Part shown: positions 13,495-19,038 of the stretch, in pieces
Layout: every line of letters begins with the position of its first letter
How positions within the stretch are numbered: position 1 is the stretch's first letter
Assembly (NCBI GenBank): GCA_937942965.1
Contig: CALDGN010000303.1
Coordinates: forward strand, 1-19,038
Source of the DNA: an uncultured Acidimicrobiales bacterium
GTDB taxonomy: Bacteria; Actinomycetota; Acidimicrobiia; Acidimicrobiales; UBA10347
DNA: 19,038 nucleotides
Direction: 5' to 3'
Program-made: the position numbers and the translations under genes
The notes under the pieces: generated by a model
Seen by the model: the letters and a program-made list of their open reading frames with translations, nothing else
Database searches by the model: none
What the model was told of the DNA's origin: nothing

Positions 13495-14709
13495 GTGTCG
13501 CCCTACCTCTTCTCTGGCCTCAAGGTGATCGACTGCGCGACGGTCATTGCGGCACCCGCTGCGGCGATGATCTTGGCCGACTTCGGGGCCGACGTCATCA
13601 AGATCGAACAACCGGGCGACGGCGACATGCTTCGCATCTTGTCCGAGATCGACTCGACCCCATTCGGCGACGGCGATTGGTTCTGGCAGCTCGGCGGACG
13701 GAACAAGCGCGGGCTCCAGCTCGACATGAAATCCGATGACGGCCAAGACGTGCTGCATCGCCTGGTCGCCGATGCTGATGTGTTCATCACGAACTATCCG
13801 CACCCGGTTCGCGAGACGCTCGGGCTGACCTACGAAACGCTTCGTGCCCTCAACCCGCGGCTGATCTATGCGTCACTGACCGCCTATGGCGAGCAGGGCG
13901 CCGAGCGCGACCGCAAGGGCTTTGATCAACTTGCGTATTGGGCGCGGTCTGGCTTGATGGATCTGATGCGCGAGCCAGGCACGATGCCGACGCAGGGGTT
14001 GCCCGGCATGGGCGATCATCCGACGTCGGTCGCCTTGTACGCCAGCATCGTGACGGCGCTGCTGCATCGTGAACGCACCGGTGAGGGCGGCATGGCCCAC
14101 ACCTCGCTTCTCGCGAACGGCGTCTGGTCAGCGGCCGGAATCTTGCAAGGGGCGATGGCCGGTGCCGACATGGGCGCCTATCGAGAAGCGAACCGGGTCT
14201 ACAACCCGATGCTTCGTCCCTACGTGACGAGCGACGATCGTTGGTTGCAGTTCAACATGATCCGAACCGAGGACGTGTTGTCGACCCTGTTCATTGCGCT
14301 CGATGCGGCGCACCTGCTCGCCGATCCCCGGTTCCCCGACTTGGAGACGATGTTCGGTCCGGCTCGAGCTGAGCTAGGTGCCGAGTTGGCGGCGATCATT
14401 GCCACGCGGACGGCGAGCGAGTGGATGCCGATCTTCGAGGCCGCCCAGGTGCCGGTCAACCTGGTGGGTCGCATCGAGGAAGCTGCCGTCGACACCCAGG
14501 TCCAGGCCAACGACATCGCCGTGCAACCTGACGAGCCTGCAGGCATGCCGGACTGGGTGATTAATCACCCCGTCAAAGCGACGAGCGTTGACCAGGTCGG
14601 ACCTCGCCGGGCGCCTGAGCTGGGTGAGCATGCCGACGAGATTCTGGCAGAGCTTGGCTATGGCGCCGTCGAGATCGCGGCGATGCGCGGGCGCGGCGCC
14701 ATCTCGTAG
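13495..14709 (+). CDS. CaiB/BaiF (class III) CoA-transferase family protein
   Basis: A 404-aa enzyme of the class III CoA-transferase family, which moves CoA between carboxylic acids through an aspartyl-CoA thioester (formyl-CoA transferase, carnitine CoA-transferase, racemases). The N-terminal signature LFSGLKVIDCATVIAAPAAAMILADFGADVIKIEQPGDGD (5-44) is strong, with GGRNKRGLQLDMKSDDG (67-83) and NPRLIYASLTAYGEQG (120-135) following. The catalytic aspartate is D174 in GMGDHPTS, near the usual position. The GTG start at 13495 lacks a Shine-Dalgarno; a -10-like TAAAAC lies 7 nt upstream. Length matches the family. No partner acyl-CoA enzyme lies next to it, so substrates are unknown; proteins of this family in actinobacteria often act on branched, steroid-derived or hydroxy acids. 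Confidence 0.92.
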   Translation: MSPYLFSGLKVIDCATVIAAPAAAMILADFGADVIKIEQPGDGDMLRILSEIDSTPFGDGDWFWQLGGRNKRGLQLDMKSDDGQDVLHRLVADADVFITNYPHPVRETLGLTYETLRALNPRLIYASLTAYGEQGAERDRKGFDQLAYWARSGLMDLMREPGTMPTQGLPGMGDHPTSVALYASIVTALLHRERTGEGGMAHTSLLANGVWSAAGILQGAMAGADMGAYREANRVYNPMLRPYVTSDDRWLQFNMIRTEDVLSTLFIALDAAHLLADPRFPDLETMFGPARAELGAELAAIIATRTASEWMPIFEAAQVPVNLVGRIEEAAVDTQVQANDIAVQPDEPAGMPDWVINHPVKATSVDQVGPRRAPELGEHADEILAELGYGAVEIAAMRGRGAIS

Positions 14710-14723
14710 TTGTCGCAGCTTGT

Positions 14724-14737
14724 CCCCCGTCCGGGGG
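14724..14737 (+). terminator. Short GC hairpin after the CoA-transferase gene
   Basis: CCCCC (14724-14728) pairs with GGGGG (14733-14737) around the loop GTCC, 14 bp after the stop codon. The stem is short and has no T-run, so termination is uncertain. Confidence 0.3.
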
Positions 14738-14791
14738 TGGTGGTGCGTGTAACTCGGCGATGGGCCCGTTGCCTGTCGACGAAAGGACATC

Positions 14792-16390
14792 ATGCGCCGC
14801 GTTCTCTTCCTCACGCTGGTGGCGTTGCTCTCGCTGCTCGCCGCAACGACGATCTCTCAAGCTCGCACCTCCGACGCCCAAACTGCCAGGGTCGCACAGG
14901 CGGTTGCGGCTGACACCGAAGGGATTGGGCCTCAAGATGTTTGGATCGTCATCGTCGACGGCGAGCTGACCAGCTACCACGACGACCAAGCAGCGGCTGA
15001 CGCAGCTGCGACCGCGGTCAAGGCTGCCAAGCCTGAGGCAATCGTTGCCTACACCGAACAGGCGGTCTGGTTCATTGACGCTCCGACTCCCCCGCCGCCG
15101 ACAGCGACACCATCTCCGACCACTGTCTCGCCAACACCGGTTCCTCCGACGGCGACCGCTGTCCCGCCGACACCTGTCCCACCGACACCTGTCCCACCAA
15201 CTCCAGTTCCTCCACCGATCGCCGAGACCGGATTGGTATGGGGTTATGACGAGAGCCGTCCGGCCAGCGATTGGGTGCGTCCAGACTTCTACGCACCGAT
15301 GACCGACCCCGCATACGGCACGACGATCACCCGGGTGACGAACGCAGACGGGACCCGCTTCGATCGCAACACCTACAGCCGCCGCCAGGCCGAGAACTTC
15401 GACGGAACGCTCTTCATGACGTACCACGGCTCGGCGCTGTATCACGTGTACCAGCTCGCCGACGGCGGCCTGGTTCGAGCGCTCGACATGTCGCCCAACG
15501 CGGAGCCTCAGTGGCACCCGACGGACCCGAACCTGGCGCGCTACCTGGGCGGAACGAACTCGTACACCGGCGAGCTACGCCTGTTCGAGGTCGATGTGCG
15601 CACCGGCGCCGTCCAGGTGATCGCGGATCTGACCGAGCGTCTGCAGCAAGCGCTGCCGGGTGCCCTCTACCTGGCGGACCGCGCCGAGGGTTCGCCGAGC
15701 GCCGACGGCAATCGGTACGCCTGGCTCGTCTACGACCAGTTCGAAGACATCATCGGTTTGGCGACCTATGACCTGGCAACCGACGAGATTCTCGGCGTGC
15801 TGTCGGCCGACGAGCTCCCTGATGCCGGTTTCCTCGATGCGGTGTCGATGTCCCCAACGGGCAGCTATGTGATCACCCAGCACTATGACGGCACGTTCGT
15901 CTACGACGCCGACCTCGGCAACGAGCGGCTCATCTTCGGCGATGCGAGCCACAGCGACATTGCGCTCGGGGCCGATGGCCGCGATGTGTACGTGTACCAG
16001 GACTTCACCGCGACATCGGATGGCGGCTGGCTGATCGCCGTCGACCTCGACACGCTCGAACGGACACGGATCTTCGACCTGTACCAGGGCGCGAACACGT
16101 CGATCCACATTTCAGGCAAGGGCTACAACAAGCCGGGTTGGGTGATTGCCAGCACCTATAGCTGCAAGGTCGACTTCGCCTGGTCGTGCACCAAGGTCAT
16201 GGCGGTCGAGTTGGCACCGAACGGTCGGGTGTTGAATTTGGCGCACACCTACAACTGCGGCGACAGCTACTGGACCGAGACCCATGCCGTCGTGAATCGT
16301 GACTTCACCCGGGTCTATTTCAATACCGATAGCGGTTCGTGTGGGATCGATGCCGAGGTGATGGTCATCGACGTCCCCGGCTTCTCCTAA
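14792..16390 (+). CDS. Secreted protein with Pro/Thr-rich linker and beta-propeller-like domain
   Basis: An exported protein of 532 aa. The signal peptide has Arg-Arg at 2-3, a hydrophobic core (4-20) and a likely cleavage after SQA at residue 24. A small folded segment follows (about 44-96, WIVIVDGELTSYHDDQAAADAAATAVKAAKPEAIVAYTEQAVWFID). Residues about 98-143 are a linker built of repeated PPTPV units, which suggests a cell-wall-spanning or extended stalk. The remainder (147-532) has repeated strand patterns with WD40/YVTN-like character (LDMSPNAEPQWHPTDPN, LDAVSMSPTGSYVITQHYDG, IALGADGRDVYVYQD), so a beta-propeller is likely. Four cysteines cluster near its C-terminus (CKV, SCTK, NCGD, SCGI). 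AAGGA (14783-14787) sits 4 nt before ATG. Function unknown; a binding or lyase-like role is possible. Confidence 0.85.
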   Translation: MRRVLFLTLVALLSLLAATTISQARTSDAQTARVAQAVAADTEGIGPQDVWIVIVDGELTSYHDDQAAADAAATAVKAAKPEAIVAYTEQAVWFIDAPTPPPPTATPSPTTVSPTPVPPTATAVPPTPVPPTPVPPTPVPPPIAETGLVWGYDESRPASDWVRPDFYAPMTDPAYGTTITRVTNADGTRFDRNTYSRRQAENFDGTLFMTYHGSALYHVYQLADGGLVRALDMSPNAEPQWHPTDPNLARYLGGTNSYTGELRLFEVDVRTGAVQVIADLTERLQQALPGALYLADRAEGSPSADGNRYAWLVYDQFEDIIGLATYDLATDEILGVLSADELPDAGFLDAVSMSPTGSYVITQHYDGTFVYDADLGNERLIFGDASHSDIALGADGRDVYVYQDFTATSDGGWLIAVDLDTLERTRIFDLYQGANTSIHISGKGYNKPGWVIASTYSCKVDFAWSCTKVMAVELAPNGRVLNLAHTYNCGDSYWTETHAVVNRDFTRVYFNTDSGSCGIDAEVMVIDVPGFS

Positions 16391-16412
16391 ACCCTCAGGC
16401 GGACTCGGAGAT

Positions 16413-16477
16413 CGGGAGCGTGGGCGTCGCAGGCACGGCAGATGGGCAAGACTTCTGCCGTGACGCCACGCTTCCCG
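16413..16477. terminator. Large 65-nt hairpin between secreted protein and sigma factor genes
   Basis: Three stacked stems are visible: CGGGA/TCCCG (16413-16417 with 16473-16477), GCGTGG-CGT/ACG-CCACGC (16418-16427 with 16463-16471, one G bulged), and CACGGCAGA/TCTGCCGTG (16434-16442 with 16454-16462), with a six-base bulge and an 11-nt loop. No T-run follows. It probably terminates the secreted-protein mRNA or insulates the sigma gene. Confidence 0.58.
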
Positions 16478-16505
16478 GACGGAGTCTTCGCATCCCCTGT
16501 CCCCC

Positions 16506-17084
16506 GTGGCCTGGGGTTCGTGCGTGTTACGTGTCGTGGCGTCAGATGCATCAACACTTCGGGTCGAGGCGCTGCCGCGCCGAGCGGCTGACGTGGCGAC
16601 CGAGTCCTTTGACGCCTACTACCGGCGTGACTATCGATCGCTGGTCGGGCTTGCGTTCGTGCTGACCGGGTCCCATGGCGTCGCCGAGGACCTTGCCCAA
16701 GATGCGTTGACCGAGGCGCACAAGCGATGGAGCAAGGTCGGCGGTTACGACAATCCGGGTGCGTGGGTACGTCACGTGATGGTGAACAAGAGCACGAGTC
16801 GGTTTCGGCGGCTTCGCAGCGAGGCCAAGAGCATGACCCGTCTGCGGGCTCGCCCCACCGAAGTCATCGAGCCCACCGAGCGTTCGGCCGAGGTGTGGAC
16901 GGCCGTGCGTTCGCTGCCGACGCGTCAGGCTCAAGCGATCGCTCTGTTCTATTGGGAAGACCTGTCGGTTGCAGAGATCGGTGAGATTTTGGGCACGAGC
17001 ACCGAGACGGCCAAGACCCACTTGAAGCGTGGACGGGCGGCGCTCGCGCAGTCGCTCGAGAGCTTCCGAGGGGAGGCATCGTGA
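16506..17084 (+). CDS. ECF-type RNA polymerase sigma factor (SigE-like group)
   Basis: Extracytoplasmic-function sigma factor, up to 192 aa. Region 2 begins around ESFDAYYRRDYRSLVGLAFVLTGSHGVAEDLAQDALTEAHKRW, which binds core polymerase and the -10 element. Region 4 is SLPTRQAQAIALFYWEDLSVAEIGEILGTSTETAKTHLKRGRAALAQSL, an HTH for the -35 element. The start is uncertain: in-frame GTGs exist at 16506, 16524, 16536 and 16593. The family usually begins only a few residues before the ESFDAYY segment, which favours 16593, but none has a strong ribosome binding site. The stop overlaps the GTG of the next gene (GTGA), as is usual for ECF sigma factors and their anti-sigma partners. No copy of a clear ECF promoter motif was found upstream. 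Confidence 0.92.
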   Translation: MAWGSCVLRVVASDASTLRVEALPRRAADVATESFDAYYRRDYRSLVGLAFVLTGSHGVAEDLAQDALTEAHKRWSKVGGYDNPGAWVRHVMVNKSTSRFRRLRSEAKSMTRLRARPTEVIEPTERSAEVWTAVRSLPTRQAQAIALFYWEDLSVAEIGEILGTSTETAKTHLKRGRAALAQSLESFRGEAS

Positions 17085-18382
17085 ACATTGACGACGCGCT
17101 GCGCCAAGCCAGCAACGAGCTGCGCAGCCAGGTCGACGACGTTCCGGTCGGCGACTTCGAACCGAACCGTTCTGCAGCTCCGCTTGGCGCCGCCGTGCTC
17201 GTGCTGATCGTGGCATTGATCGCGGTGGCAGGCTGGCGGGCGACGTCGCAAGAGGAGCCCGTCGATGTCGTGACCCGGCCCGAGGTTCCGACCGCTGTTG
17301 TCGAGCCCTCGCCCGCTCCAGCTGAGCCCGCTCCAGAACCCGATCAGGCCGAGACCCCCGACGCTTCGATTCCGCTGGCACCGCAGGTTGGCCAGTTGAC
17401 GGCCGCTTCGTCTGGTGAGTTCTTCGTGCTCAGCCCGGGTGTGTCGGCCTGGAACCGCGACGAGTCCCTGCTGCTGGCGTACCGGACCGGCACTGGCGGG
17501 CCTGGTCACGTCGTGTTCGACACGGCGACGGGCGAGATGGTCGCGACCGTGCCGTTGGACCCGCCCGACATCGAGCAGGTGTACTGGCATCCGCTCATCG
17601 ACGAGACGGTCATTGCGTTCGTCGGCGCGGATCTTGTCGCCTTCGATGTGCGAGGCGGCACGACCGAGGTCCTGCACTCCTTCGACGGATGCGAGTCGGT
17701 CGACGCCGGCTACCCGAGCCCGCCGTCGATAACCGGCGTGCTCGTCGGCTTCTGCGAGGGCGTCGGTTCACAGGCTGTGCGCTTCGACCTGGCCAGCGGC
17801 GAAGAGGACCGCTTCTCGATCGACGACGATGCCGATGCGATCCAGGTGAGCCCGAGCGGAACCTACGTGCTGACCATCGCGCCCGACGGCCTGGTGCAGG
17901 TGCGAGATGTCGGCGTCAGCGGCGACGGCGTCAGCTTCGAGCTGGGCGGCGCCGTGCTGACGATGATCACCACCGAACTGGGAGACAACGCGGTCGTGGC
18001 CCACTTCGACGGCGACTCGATCGGCTCCGTGGTCCTCGTGCCGCTCGACGGTTCACCGGCGAGCGTGGTCGTCGGACCCGAGCGAGGCGACGAGTATCCG
18101 CCGTCGGGTACCCAGATCTCAGCCATGGGCGATCGCGTGGCGTTCTCGACCGCCGGACCGGTCGCCGACGAGCTCGGAGGGCGGATCGTTTCCGTCACCG
18201 GGTTTGTCGATGCTGCCGATGCCGCCACCATCGTGCAAACGCTTCCGCACGGCAGCGAGGGTCTGCACGACTACTGGTCCCGGGCCTTCGTCTCGCTCAG
18301 CCCAACCGGTCGCTGGATCGCCTATGCCTCGGATCAGGGCAGTGACCGAGTGGACCTGTTCGTGACGGGCTTCGATGCATAG
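17081..18382 (+). CDS. Single-TM protein with beta-propeller-like outer domain, putative anti-sigma factor or sensor
   Basis: A 433-aa membrane protein with a short cytoplasmic N-terminus (1-33), one TM helix (about 34-52, GAAVLVLIVALIAVAGW), a Pro/Ala/Glu-rich linker (about 65-100) and a large outer domain (105-433). The outer domain has repeated strand blocks of the propeller type (SAWNRDESLLLAYRTG, VYWHPLIDETVIAFVG, IQVSPSGTYVLTIAPDG, VSLSPTGRWIAYASDQG). GTG 17081 has an excellent ribosome binding site (GAGGGGAGG, 4-nt spacing) and overlaps the sigma factor stop. Position and topology suggest it holds or senses for the ECF sigma factor, yet the cytoplasmic part is only about 33 residues, with no zinc-binding HxxxCxxC, so it is much shorter than typical anti-sigma domains. 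The anti-sigma role is inference from context. It resembles the secreted protein at 14792 in layout. Confidence 0.85.
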   Translation: MNIDDALRQASNELRSQVDDVPVGDFEPNRSAAPLGAAVLVLIVALIAVAGWRATSQEEPVDVVTRPEVPTAVVEPSPAPAEPAPEPDQAETPDASIPLAPQVGQLTAASSGEFFVLSPGVSAWNRDESLLLAYRTGTGGPGHVVFDTATGEMVATVPLDPPDIEQVYWHPLIDETVIAFVGADLVAFDVRGGTTEVLHSFDGCESVDAGYPSPPSITGVLVGFCEGVGSQAVRFDLASGEEDRFSIDDDADAIQVSPSGTYVLTIAPDGLVQVRDVGVSGDGVSFELGGAVLTMITTELGDNAVVAHFDGDSIGSVVLVPLDGSPASVVVGPERGDEYPPSGTQISAMGDRVAFSTAGPVADELGGRIVSVTGFVDAADAATIVQTLPHGSEGLHDYWSRAFVSLSPTGRWIAYASDQGSDRVDLFVTGFDA

Positions 18383-18433
18383 CGAGCACAGTGCGAGACT
18401 GAACGCCCGCAGCCGCAAACAAGGACCGATGCC

Positions 18434-18898
18434 ATGACCGATGAAATGCCAACCACGGGATCAGCGTCGGTGCGCGTCGATGCCTCACCCGCCGAGGTCT
18501 ACGCCTACCTGACGAACCTCGATCTGCTGCCAGGGCTGAGCCCTGAAAACGTGCGCTGTGAGCTGCTCGACGACGCGACCGAACTTGGCGTTGGCGTGAA
18601 GTTCCGTGGCCACAACAAGTCCGGTGACTACGAGTGGCATGCCGATTGCGAAGTCACGGTGCTCGACCAAGACCGAGAGTTCGCCTACATCGTTCCGCCG
18701 AACTTCGAGCACGCAACGACATGGCGCTACACGATCGAAGCCGACGGCTCGGGTTCGACGGTGACGGAGCACTTCGACGCTCCGCTCTTGGCGCTTCCCG
18801 AGATCTACCCCGGCAAGATCGAAGGTCGTTGCGACAACCTCATCCAGGCCTGGGGCACCACGATGGCCAACCTCAAGGCCGCCATCGAGAGCGAGTAA
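18434..18898 (+). CDS. SRPBCC (START/Bet v1-like) fold protein
   Basis: A 154-aa single-domain protein with the polyketide cyclase/dehydrase-like pattern of the SRPBCC superfamily: first strand and helix SASVRVDASPAEVYAYLTNLDLLPGLSPENV (9-39), central strands GVKFRGHNK, EWHADCEVTVLDQDREFAYIV and TTWRYTIEADGSGSTVTEHFD, and a long C-terminal helix (about 128-152). The superfamily forms a deep hydrophobic pocket that binds lipids, polyketides or aromatic ligands; many actinobacterial members remain without known function. ATG 18434 has AAGGA at 18421-18425 (8-nt spacing). It stands alone, 51 bp after the propeller protein gene, and could be co-transcribed with it. Confidence 0.87.
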   Translation: MTDEMPTTGSASVRVDASPAEVYAYLTNLDLLPGLSPENVRCELLDDATELGVGVKFRGHNKSGDYEWHADCEVTVLDQDREFAYIVPPNFEHATTWRYTIEADGSGSTVTEHFDAPLLALPEIYPGKIEGRCDNLIQAWGTTMANLKAAIESE

Positions 18899-18918
18899 CT
18901 CCGCCCCCACGCTCGCCG

Positions 18919-18934
18919 TGTGGCCGAGGTCACA
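18919..18934. promoter_or_regulatory. CRP/GlxR-like site upstream of the last gene
   Basis: TGTGGCCGAGGTCACA is one mismatch from TGTGA-N6-TCACA. It lies about 88 bp before the ATG at 19022. It resembles the site at 4701-4716. No CRP-type regulator gene is in the window, so this is tentative. Confidence 0.3.
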
Positions 18935-19021
18935 CCACGGCCGTGAGCCAGGGCACAGTTCACCTCGGCGGGGTCATTCACACTCAAAGCACCCGCAAGC
19001 GACCCACGCATCTGAGGTGCC

Positions 19022-19038
19022 ATGAGCTTCTTGACCAA
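19022..19038 (+). CDS. Start of a further gene, truncated by the window edge
   Basis: ATG 19022 begins MSFLT and is preceded by GAGGTG (19014-19019) with 2-nt spacing, close but usable as a ribosome binding site. Only five codons are inside the window, so nothing can be said of the product. The 123-bp gap before it contains a CRP-like palindrome and no other gene. Confidence 0.35.

Noticed and set aside
15085..15220. Repeat array candidate (CRISPR or minisatellite)
   Set aside because: The repeats encode a PPTPV linker in frame and have no spacers; they are protein-coding repeats.
14573..15517. Minus-strand open frame of 314 codons spanning the CoA-transferase end and the secreted protein start
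   Set aside because: Its Trp/Arg/Cys-rich low-complexity part is the reverse of the Pro/Thr linker coding repeats, and it overlaps two well-supported genes.

Overview
The window is high-GC DNA with dense genes, frequent GTG starts, 4-bp ATGA/GTGA overlaps, and several genes that look leaderless (a TANNNT -10 box followed by 7 nt and the start codon). Together with paired WS/DGAT enzymes, a CaiB/BaiF CoA-transferase and actinobacterial-type regulators, this points to an actinobacterium, possibly of the Acidimicrobiia/Ilumatobacter type. The taxonomic placement is inference. There are no rRNA, tRNA, CRISPR or transposase genes, and no gene-free stretch exceeds 150 bp.

Region 1 (1-7143) is a storage/membrane-lipid locus. 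On the minus strand, a HAD-phosphatase/PlsC fusion and two WS/DGAT acyltransferases (the second cut by the window edge) are chained by 4-bp overlaps. A TetR regulator is divergent from them, and a 9-1-9 bp palindrome sits inside the promoter of the lipid operon. Downstream, on the plus strand, are an acyl-AMP ligase and a second, stand-alone PlsC. Acyl activation, acylation of lysophosphatidate, dephosphorylation and final acylation to triacylglycerol or wax ester could all be covered here.

Region 2 (7144-9291) holds three genes I do not recognise: a two-TM protein, a small soluble protein, and a three-TM coiled-coil protein whose only four cysteines lie in its C-terminal tail. They are preceded by a near-consensus promoter filled with two palindromic TTGAGCA-N2-TGCTYAA sites that resemble ArsR/SmtB-type operators, the second covering the start codon. 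This is the best candidate for something undescribed.

Region 3 (9292-10959) has an amidohydrolase-2 family enzyme and a small orphan protein, then short direct repeats between convergent genes. Region 4 (10988-14709) pairs an EAL-PAS cyclic-di-GMP phosphodiesterase with a divergent LacI-family regulator. A perfect 16-bp palindrome overlaps the promoter of the first and lies just upstream of the -10 of the second. A class III CoA-transferase follows.

Region 5 (14792-18382) encodes a secreted protein with a Pro/Thr-rich linker and a beta-propeller-like domain, then an ECF sigma factor and a translationally overlapping single-TM protein, placed like an anti-sigma factor, that also carries a Pro-rich linker and a propeller-like outer domain. 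The window closes with an SRPBCC-fold protein and the first codons of another gene.
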